From positions 9,808 through 18,505 of the forward strand of contig JAAXHE010000301.1 of the NCBI GenBank assembly GCA_012271065.1: 8,698 nt of DNA. The letters are read 5' to 3'. This DNA comes from Candidatus Latescibacterota bacterium. Its GTDB lineage: Bacteria > Latescibacterota > UBA2968 > GCA-2709665. Below the pieces are notes generated by a model, which was given only the letters and a program-made list of their open reading frames with translations, did not search any database and was not told where the DNA came from. The position numbers and the translations under genes are program-made. This document shows, one piece after another, positions 1 to 5,354 of the stretch. Every line of letters starts with the position of its first letter. The first letter of the stretch is position 1.

Positions 1-7
1 CCGATGT

Positions 8-26
8 CGAGGGCAGGATGCCCTCG
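8..26. repeat. Perfect hairpin, 8-bp stem and 3-nt loop
   Basis: The arms CGAGGGCA (8-15) and TGCCCTCG (19-26) are exact reverse complements separated by GGA. The stem is GC-rich and no T-run follows on either side, so it does not look like an intrinsic terminator. A short, GC-rich, intergenic perfect palindrome of this kind fits a dispersed REP-like element, but a second full copy is not present in the window, so that reading is an inference. Confidence 0.5.
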
Positions 27-242
27 CTCCCGGAAACGCCAACCACACCGGTCCCAAATCGGTTTCTGTCCTGGACAGCCGTGGTGCGGGGTGATTTCCA
101 GTTCCCATTTCCACCAATAGGGCCAATTCATCTTCGCCATCCGAATGGAGTCCGGACCGGCCTATTGCAAATATAAGAAAAGCCGGAAAGCCATGACACT
201 ATTTTGGGCCTCTTGTGCCGATTGATTTCACTCACGGATTTT

Positions 243-266
243 TCGTAGTCTCGTAGTCTCGTAGTC
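243..266. repeat. Three perfect tandem copies of an 8-bp unit
   Basis: The unit TCGTAGTC occurs three times head to tail at 243-250, 251-258 and 259-266 without a mismatch. It sits between a gene-free region and the 3' end of the serine hydrolase gene, outside any coding region. It is a microsatellite-like tract that could vary in copy number by slippage. It is too short and has no spacers, so it is not a CRISPR. Confidence 0.85.
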
Positions 267-299
267 TACAGTGTTGTTTTTTATTTTCTAAACAGCTTC

Positions 300-1748
300 T
301 TAGATGCGCTTTCCTCCGGCGAACCCGTTGTATTCATCCAGGAACCACTCGGCCTGCTTTGTCATGAAGACGCCGATCTCCTCGCCCTTGAAGCCGAAGG
401 ATATCCTGAGCCTTCCAAAATACATGTCGGTAATGAGGACTTCCATGTTTAGCGTCTGTTCGTCGATCCACGCGACCGATGCCATGCATTCGTATTCAAT
501 GCCGGGGACCGAACCAATCTGCTTGCCGAAGTAGCTGCGTTGCGGGAACTTGCCGGACACCATACGCCCGATGCCGAACCGCAGCACATTGTCGCCTTGA
601 CCGTTTGTGTACTCCCAGACGCCCTGGTCGCCCTCGAAGGACAGGCGCATGCGTGTGATCCCCATCGGGTTGTCTTCCAAAGCATACCTGGCCCCGTTGA
701 CCGTCGATGCCGCCGCCGCGTTGCGTCTTCCGGGAACCGGCAGGACTTCCAGCCGTCCGATTCTATCCGAGAGTTCCGCCTGCGCGTCGGGATCCTCCGG
801 AAGCGGCGCGTCCGAAAGGTAGGGAAGGAGCTCCTCGCGCATCACGGAAGGAATGGCGCTGCCGGCCGGTGCGCCCTGCGTGTCGGCGATGCACGCGAAC
901 AGAAACCCTTTGTCGGGAAAACAGATGGCATACTGGCTCCCCATCCCTCGGAAGGAGAATCCATTCTCTTCCTCTCTCCAGATCTGATACCCGTATCCGC
1001 AATTCCCCCTGATGGCATTGTCGATCCGTCTGGCGGTCGCGGCGCGCACGTACTCCTCGGGCAGGACCCTTTCGTCGCCCCACGTGCCTCCGTTCATACA
1101 CGCCAGCGCGACTCTGGCCAGATCGCGAAGCGTGCAGATGACGCCCGATCCGCCCCACGACACGCCCTCGGGCGTACGGATGCACCACGCATCGGCGGAG
1201 AAGCCGATCGGATCCAGGAAACGCGGTCGCATATAGTCCAGAAGGGGCATGCCGGAAAGCCGTTCGACCAGGGCCGTGAGCACCACGGTTGCCGCGGTGT
1301 CGTATGCAAAGATCGTTCCGGGAGGATGAGAGGGGGGCCGGTTGAAGAAGGTCCAGACCCAGTCAGGATCGTCGCGTGTATAGGAAGTTCGCGAATGGGG
1401 AGTCGACATCGTCAGGAGATCCCGGACAGTCGAAGCTGAAAGCCACGGATGAAGGTCTTCGGGCACTTTGTCCGGAAAGTAGCCCGCGACCCGATCATCG
1501 AGGGCGAGCATGCCTTCGTCAATCATCAATCCGACAGCCAGCGCCACGAAGCTTTTGCTGACGGAATACATACGGTGCTTGCGCTCAGCCGTCCACGGGG
1601 CCCAGTAACCCTCAGCCGCGATTCTGTTGTGACGCGCAAGCAGGAACCCGTGCATGCAAATGCGCTCCGAATCGACCCGCTTGAGGAAATTCAGGACCGC
1701 CCGTGAGGGTATCCCCTGGCTTTCAGGTGAAGTCGCCGACGTAAACAT
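300..1748 (-). CDS. Serine hydrolase, beta-lactamase/class C (PF00144) family
   Basis: This 482-residue protein has the penicillin-recognising serine hydrolase fold. The SxxK motif is visible as S62-V-S-K65, giving nucleophile Ser62 and base Lys65. The second motif is Y149-D-T151, a variant of Y-x-N. An R267-G-M-G270 segment lies where the third (KTG/HxG-like) motif is expected. A beta-rich C-terminal part of about 140 residues follows the catalytic domain and I could not assign it. There is no signal peptide or membrane segment, so the enzyme is probably cytosolic. That argues for an esterase, amidase or D-amino peptidase role rather than antibiotic resistance; the substrate is unknown. The ATG start has a GAGGG Shine-Dalgarno (1755-1759) six bases upstream. 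This overlaps the stop codon of the response regulator gene 9 bp away, so the two are likely coupled. Confidence 0.9.
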   Translation of the reverse strand: MFTSATSPESQGIPSRAVLNFLKRVDSERICMHGFLLARHNRIAAEGYWAPWTAERKHRMYSVSKSFVALAVGLMIDEGMLALDDRVAGYFPDKVPEDLHPWLSASTVRDLLTMSTPHSRTSYTRDDPDWVWTFFNRPPSHPPGTIFAYDTAATVVLTALVERLSGMPLLDYMRPRFLDPIGFSADAWCIRTPEGVSWGGSGVICTLRDLARVALACMNGGTWGDERVLPEEYVRAATARRIDNAIRGNCGYGYQIWREEENGFSFRGMGSQYAICFPDKGFLFACIADTQGAPAGSAIPSVMREELLPYLSDAPLPEDPDAQAELSDRIGRLEVLPVPGRRNAAAASTVNGARYALEDNPMGITRMRLSFEGDQGVWEYTNGQGDNVLRFGIGRMVSGKFPQRSYFGKQIGSVPGIEYECMASVAWIDEQTLNMEVLITDMYFGRLRISFGFKGEEIGVFMTKQAEWFLDEYNGFAGGKRI

Positions 1749-1757
1749 CTCAATCCC

Positions 1758-2462
1758 TCAATGTTCTTCCATGAATCGGTAACCTACGCCTCGAACCGTC
1801 TCCACCATTTCGCTGGCGCCGCCGAGTTTCTCCCGAAGTCGCCGAATATGCGTATCCACGGTCCGGCCGTAACCGGCGTAATCGTAACCCCAGACGGTGT
1901 TCAGCAATTCTTCGCGGGACTGCACGCGCCCCCTGCGCTCTGCCAGCGTCGCCAACAGACTGAATTCGGTGGATGTCAACGCCAGTGTGTCGCCGTCCAC
2001 GGTTACCCTGTGGGCGGCTTTGTCGATGGTAAGAGGACCGAATGTCATCGCGTCCGTATCCGACTCTTCCCCTGCTGAATCCCGCCCTTCCGCCAGCCGC
2101 CTCAGGATGGCCTGGATGCGCAGCGTCAGTTCACGGGCGGAAAACGGCTTTACGACATAGTCGTCCGCTCCCAGCTCCAGCCCGACCACGCGGTCGACTT
2201 CCTCGGCGCGCGCGGTCAGCATGAGAATGGGCAGGTCCCGGGTTTCTGCGTCCTGCTTCAGCAGCCTGCAGACTTCCAGCCCGTCCATGCCCGGCAGCAT
2301 GACGTCCAGTACGACCAGATCGGGAAGCTCCTTCCGGATCAATTCGAGCGCCGCCTCGCCTGAATCGACGGCAGCCACGGTAAAACCCGCCTTCTCAAGG
2401 TTGTAGGAGACGATCTCCTGAATGTCGACTTCGTCTTCAACCACCAGAATGTTGCCTGTCAT
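1758..2462 (-). CDS. OmpR/PhoB-family two-component response regulator
   Basis: This 234-residue DNA-binding response regulator has a receiver domain (about residues 3-118) with the acidic pair E9/D10, phosphoacceptor D53, T83 and K105. A linker of about 20 residues follows, then a winged-helix effector domain (about 138-232) ending in the typical RTVDTHIRRLREKLG and VRGVGYRF segments. All key phosphorylation residues are present. The start at 2462 (MTGNILVVEDE) matches where PhoB-like proteins begin and has GAGGG five bases upstream. An in-frame ATG at 2516 with GGAGAGGAG directly before it would add 18 residues (252 aa) and fits the predicted promoter at least as well, so the start is not settled. 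No histidine kinase is present in the window. The gene is followed after 9 bp by the serine hydrolase, its likely co-transcribed partner. Confidence 0.93.
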   Translation of the reverse strand: MTGNILVVEDEVDIQEIVSYNLEKAGFTVAAVDSGEAALELIRKELPDLVVLDVMLPGMDGLEVCRLLKQDAETRDLPILMLTARAEEVDRVVGLELGADDYVVKPFSARELTLRIQAILRRLAEGRDSAGEESDTDAMTFGPLTIDKAAHRVTVDGDTLALTSTEFSLLATLAERRGRVQSREELLNTVWGYDYAGYGRTVDTHIRRLREKLGGASEMVETVRGVGYRFMEEH

Positions 2463-2532
2463 GGATGCCCTCGCATAAGCAACAGACCCGTCGCCCGCCA
2501 GGTATCTGGACGTCATCTCCTCTCCAGTTTCC

Positions 2533-2560
2533 AATATACAAAAAGGAACAAAATGGGCAA
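2533..2560 (-). promoter_or_regulatory. Predicted sigma70-type promoter of response regulator unit
   Basis: Read on the minus strand, TTGCCC (2560-2555) and TATATT (2538-2533) are spaced by 16 bases, matching the consensus at 4/6 and 5/6. The expected transcription start near 2526 would give a leader of about 64 nt to the 2462 start, or about 10 nt to the alternative ATG at 2516. Prediction from sequence only. Confidence 0.45.
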
Positions 2561-2561
2561 T

Positions 2562-2584
2562 GCTCCAGTGGCCAGTATTGAGCT
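2562..2584. promoter_or_regulatory. Imperfect dyad upstream of the -35
   Basis: The segment has outer arms GCTC and GAGC around a central palindrome TGGCCA, with unequal inner spacing. It also contains CCAGT twice, 7 bp apart (2565-2569, 2572-2576). It lies immediately upstream of the predicted -35 of the response regulator, a position suited to activator binding, possibly autoregulation. The match is weak and may be chance. Confidence 0.2.
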
Positions 2585-2692
2585 ACCGGCCGAAATAGAC
2601 CCCGTTTGCCCACCACGCAGGATATCGACGAGCCAGGAGGACATTCCGAATGATGCGGCGAATGGGTGTATTCATGTTCCCGGGAAAGGACA

Positions 2693-4657
2693 CTATACGT
2701 GAGAAAAGGAAATCTCGCCCGGCCAGGGGTCACAGCGCCCCAATCGGACGGACACCGTGTCTCCGGGCGCCACGTCAGCGGAAGCCCTGATATCCGTCTG
2801 AAACGCGAAATCCAGCACTTCAACGCGTAGAGTCCGCTCGCGCGTATCCAGCACCACGGCTTCAAACACTCGTCCCACGCGATCCTGCAGATAACGGAAC
2901 AGCCAGTACCGCTCCCGCCGCCGCTCGATGCGGATCAGGTTGCGCATCCGTTCTTCAGATTCGAAAACCACACGCTGGATGCGTTCATTGTCATAGGGAA
3001 GAGGTTGATCCAGCAGATACGCCCCCACCTGACGTTGAACGGCCAGGTCCGTGTACCGGCGCAACGGCGAAGTGGCCTGGCAATACGCATCCACACCCAG
3101 TCCGCCGTGCGGTTCCGGCGTCAGGCTTATCGACGCCCGCCGCATTCGGCGCAGCACCCTGTACCGGCGTAGCACCTCGTTCTCCGCGTCGCTGAAATCC
3201 GCCGGGTCCGGCGCCGTCTGAACACGGTACACCACCGGAATATCCCGGTCCCGGCAGAACCTCGCCATCGCCGTGTTGGCCATCACCATCATCTCGCTCA
3301 CGAGGAGGTTTGCAGGGGACCTGCCGTCCTGCAACGATACCTGGACATCCCCGTTATCCGTTATCCGGATCCGCCGATTCGGGTGTTCCACGTCTATTGC
3401 GCCGTTATGCAGGCGCTCTATACAGTGCCACTCGGCTACCGTTTGCAGCTCCGAAAGATCGCCGTGCAGTGCATGGGACGGATCCGCCAGAATTCCGTCC
3501 GCGGCTTCATACGATAGCTTTTCACGGCATCGTACGACCGACGGGACGATTTCAACGCATTCGACCGACCCATCCGTGGAAACGTCGAAAAGCTGACTCA
3601 GAGCCAGCCTCGGCGCGCCCGGACGCAGACTGCCCAGATCGCTGGACACCGTCTCAGGAAACATGGGAATCTTCCGGTCCGGGAAGTAGAGGCTCGACAC
3701 CCTCGAGGCGGCCTCCCCGTCCGTCTCCGAATCCAGGGGAACCAGCCCTGCAACGTCGGTGATGTGTACCCCGACCTGTCGGGTACCGTCGGCTTTCATC
3801 AGGACCGATACGCCGTCGTCCATGTCGGTCGTTGCCGCGTCGTCGACCGCGTATACCGCAAGATCCATGAGGTCCCGACGCCGGCCGTCATCCAGCAACG
3901 GCGCCAGACACAAACCGTCCGCCTCCTCAATGACAACCGCCGGAAACTCGACCGGTACCTCGGCACGGATCAGGTCCAGGTGTTCATCCGGTCCCCATAC
4001 ACCATCGTGGACAAGCCGATTGAAAACAGTATGCGGGTCCACCCGCGCGCCCGCCATGCGTTCCACCCAGTCAGCGTGAACACTCCTCTCATGGTGCAAC
4101 ACGTAATCCTTGAGCCGATCGACCCATCCTGCGACCCATTCCGGCGACTCTTCCCTGCATTCGCGCAGCCAGCGCCCAAATCGGGCCTTTTCCTCGACAC
4201 GCGCCGCCTGACGGACAGCAGAGGCCTGTCGGGTCCGGCCCTCTTCCTCGCTCAAGGGGCGGTACCCGCCCCCCCGCCTCTCCGCCTCGAAATAGAGGTT
4301 CTGCTCGAGGTGGACCAGCAGCGCAGCCCGTTGGTCCGCCGTGACGTTTCCGCCGAAATAGAGATCCGCCAATTCATCCACGGTCCAGACATCCGCGTCA
4401 TCACGAAGCAGTTCCCATGCGTCCTCTAGATCTATAGCTTCGCTCCCCTCCTCCGCGCGCGACATCCACTCGGCCGCGCCGGTCCAGTCATCGGCGGTTT
4501 CACCTGTGCTGAGCAACACGTTCTCGACCGGTGTGATCACGGATTCCTTGCGGCCTGTTGCGAAACGCACTTTCCCGCCGCGCGTAGTCAGGCAGACTCC
4601 CGCCATCAACCGGTTGCGGTATCGGAAAAAGGCAATTTCGTTTTCCATGACATCCAT
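2693..4657 (-). CDS. RNase II/R-family 3'-5' exoribonuclease (RNB domain)
   Basis: This 654-residue protein should degrade RNA from the 3' end in the cytoplasm. The RNB domain spans about residues 262-590. Its catalytic aspartates appear as D272-x5-D278-M-D280-D281, matching the D201/D207/D209/D210 set of E. coli RNase II. The segment ATSPLRRYTDL (528-538) carries the conserved arginine near the scissile phosphate, so the enzyme looks active. The first ~260 residues are largely helical and charged; I could not recognise the usual pair of N-terminal cold-shock domains there. A short OB/S1-like tail follows at about 595-654. The length is near RNase II (about 640) and below typical RNase R (about 800). 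The start at 4657 has only a weak GGA seven bases upstream; an in-frame ATG three codons later is an alternative. It lies 54 bp after the RidA gene and may share its transcript. Confidence 0.93.
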   Translation of the reverse strand: MDVMENEIAFFRYRNRLMAGVCLTTRGGKVRFATGRKESVITPVENVLLSTGETADDWTGAAEWMSRAEEGSEAIDLEDAWELLRDDADVWTVDELADLYFGGNVTADQRAALLVHLEQNLYFEAERRGGGYRPLSEEEGRTRQASAVRQAARVEEKARFGRWLRECREESPEWVAGWVDRLKDYVLHHERSVHADWVERMAGARVDPHTVFNRLVHDGVWGPDEHLDLIRAEVPVEFPAVVIEEADGLCLAPLLDDGRRRDLMDLAVYAVDDAATTDMDDGVSVLMKADGTRQVGVHITDVAGLVPLDSETDGEAASRVSSLYFPDRKIPMFPETVSSDLGSLRPGAPRLALSQLFDVSTDGSVECVEIVPSVVRCREKLSYEAADGILADPSHALHGDLSELQTVAEWHCIERLHNGAIDVEHPNRRIRITDNGDVQVSLQDGRSPANLLVSEMMVMANTAMARFCRDRDIPVVYRVQTAPDPADFSDAENEVLRRYRVLRRMRRASISLTPEPHGGLGVDAYCQATSPLRRYTDLAVQRQVGAYLLDQPLPYDNERIQRVVFESEERMRNLIRIERRRERYWLFRYLQDRVGRVFEAVVLDTRERTLRVEVLDFAFQTDIRASADVAPGDTVSVRLGRCDPWPGEISFSHV

Positions 4658-4711
4658 ATCAATGTCCGGTCCCGGATATATCTCACCACCCGACCGCCGG
4701 CACGCATCGGA

Positions 4712-5095
4712 CTATTGTTGCGGCTTTCTGGCGACGACGTCGATTTCCACAAGGATTCCCGGCAGGACGGACTGCACCGTGGTCCTGGCCGGCCGGACAC
4801 CCGTAAAGAACTCCGAATACACCCCATTGAAGGCGGCGAAATCGCCGATATCCGCCAGGTGGCACGTCGACTTGACCACGTCTTCCATGGTGCAGCCGGC
4901 CTCACGCAGGACCTTCCGGATATGCTCCAGCGTCGTGCGCGTCTGTGTCTCTATGTCATCGCCGATCACCTCGCCCGTGGCCAGATCCAGCGACGCATGC
5001 CCGCTCACGTAGACCCAGCCATCCGCTTCCACCGCCGCCGAATACGCCCCGGTATCCACCTGTTTGTCGGGGTGTTTGATCTCCCGTTTTCCCAT
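4712..5095 (-). CDS. RidA-family (YjgF/YER057c/UK114) enamine/imine deaminase
   Basis: This 127-residue protein is the full length of the RidA family, homotrimeric enzymes that hydrolyse reactive 2-aminoacrylate and related imines released by PLP enzymes. Residues matching the E. coli RidA active site are visible: Y18, N90, R104 in the RPAR motif (the carboxylate-binding arginine) and E118. The position of E. coli Cys107 is threonine here (T106). Retention of the arginine suggests deaminase activity, but the exact Rid subgroup cannot be fixed by eye. The ATG at 5095 is preceded by GGAGG (5107-5103) seven bases upstream, the strongest ribosome binding site in the window. The longer open frame upstream to 5365 runs through the promoter and is not coding. 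The gene heads the minus-strand block and has its own promoter. Confidence 0.95.
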   Translation of the reverse strand: MGKREIKHPDKQVDTGAYSAAVEADGWVYVSGHASLDLATGEVIGDDIETQTRTTLEHIRKVLREAGCTMEDVVKSTCHLADIGDFAAFNGVYSEFFTGVRPARTTVQSVLPGILVEIDVVARKPQQ

Positions 5096-5118
5096 GGTTC
5101 CACCTCCCTTGGTAGAGT

Positions 5119-5146
5119 ATCCTATTGATTGTAATTGACGTGTCAA
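5119..5146 (-). promoter_or_regulatory. Predicted sigma70-type promoter of the RidA gene
   Basis: On the minus strand a perfect TTGACA (5146-5141) is followed after 16 bases by TAGGAT (5124-5119), a 4/6 match to the -10 consensus. A start near 5112 would give a short leader of about 17 nt that contains the GGAGG ribosome binding site. Confidence 0.5.
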
Positions 5147-5147
5147 T
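5134..5147. promoter_or_regulatory. Inverted repeat over the RidA -35, operator candidate
   Basis: ATTGAC (5134-5139) and GTCAAT (5142-5147) are exact reverse complements separated by GT. The right arm contains most of the -35 hexamer, so a dimeric regulator bound here would block RNA polymerase. The regulator is unknown. Confidence 0.4.
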
Positions 5148-5210
5148 ATAGCGAATTCCCATGTATCTATCCAGCCGGATCTGCGTATCGGAATATTGCC
5201 GCGATGCGCC

Positions 5211-5239
5211 TTGCGTTTCGCCGACGAGGGCTTTATCTT
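5211..5239 (+). promoter_or_regulatory. Weak promoter candidate for the hydrolase operon
   Basis: TTGCGT (5211-5216) and TATCTT (5234-5239) are spaced by 17 bases, matching the consensus at 3/6 and 4/6. A start near 5246 would give a leader of about 109 nt beginning just before the long hairpin. Low confidence. Confidence 0.25.
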
Positions 5240-5252
5240 TGCGAAATCTGCA

Positions 5253-5294
5253 GCGTCCGGAAGGGCTTCTTCGCGTCTTGCGACTTCCGGGCGC
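5253..5294 (+). promoter_or_regulatory. Structured 5' leader hairpin before hydrolase operon
   Basis: GCGTCCGGAAG (5253-5263) pairs with CTTCCGGGCGC (5284-5294): an 11-bp stem with a single U-G wobble. Inside the 20-nt loop, TCGC (5271-5274) pairs with GCGA (5280-5283), stacking directly on the right side of the main stem. No T-run follows, so it is not an intrinsic terminator. It matches no riboswitch class I know. It may affect translation or mRNA stability of the hydrolase operon. Confidence 0.4.
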
Positions 5295-5354
5295 CTTGGG
5301 AGCCGCGCGAAGACCGCGGGGAATATTAAAACAGCTTCTGAGGAGAAACGCCAC

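Larger units (their letters stand above)
1..299. other. Gene-free flank downstream of the serine hydrolase
   Basis: I see no convincing coding region on either strand. The stretch holds a perfect short hairpin near its left end and a triple 8-bp tandem repeat near its right end, both listed separately. Composition changes from GC-rich to AT-rich towards the end of the serine hydrolase gene, with a T-rich run at about 274-291. I found no hairpin followed by a T-tract on the minus strand, so the terminator of the minus-strand unit was not identified. Confidence 0.6.
2463..2692. other. Gap between RNase and response regulator genes
   Basis: No separate gene is supported in this 230-bp gap. It holds a minus-strand promoter-like element (2533-2560), an imperfect dyad just upstream of its -35, the alternative start of the response regulator at 2516, and a 10-bp perfect palindrome TTCCCGGGAA (2677-2686) just past the RNase stop codon. 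The palindrome is not followed by a T-run, so I do not call it a terminator. Confidence 0.5.
5096..5354. promoter_or_regulatory. Divergent promoter region, RidA and hydrolase operon
   Basis: No gene is supported in this gap. From left to right it holds the RidA ribosome binding site and promoter, an inverted repeat over that promoter's -35, a weak plus-strand promoter candidate (5211-5239), a long hairpin (5253-5294), a smaller hairpin with CCGCG/CGCGG arms (5303-5307 and 5315-5319), and GAGGAG (5340-5345) serving the GTG start at 5355. Confidence 0.6.

Noticed and set aside
243..266. CRISPR array
   Set aside because: The repeat unit is only 8 bp, copies are contiguous without spacers, and no cas gene is present.
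540..1439. A 299-residue open frame on the plus strand inside the serine hydrolase gene
   Set aside because: It is antisense to a gene with clear catalytic motifs, has a composition typical of an antisense shadow in GC-rich DNA, and has no recognisable domain.
300..1748. True beta-lactamase or secreted penicillin-binding protein
   Set aside because: No signal peptide or membrane anchor is present and the second and third motifs are variants, so antibiotic hydrolysis or cell-wall transpeptidation is not supported.
2647..2664. Direct repeat of CGAATG with a 12-bp period upstream of the response regulator, considered as a PhoB-type box
   Set aside because: The period is not the 11 bp of a Pho box, the unit does not match its consensus, and the site is nearly 90 bp upstream of the predicted -35.
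2437..2865. 142-residue minus-strand frame spanning the gap between RNase and response regulator
   Set aside because: It overlaps the 3' end of the RNase gene and the 5' end of the regulator in another frame and shows no domain or ribosome binding site.
5196..5354. N-terminal extension of the tandem hydrolase to a TTG at 5196
   Set aside because: The added residues are low-complexity and resemble no family, there is no fitting ribosome binding site, and the stretch contains the leader hairpin. The GTG at 5355 has GAGGAG upstream.
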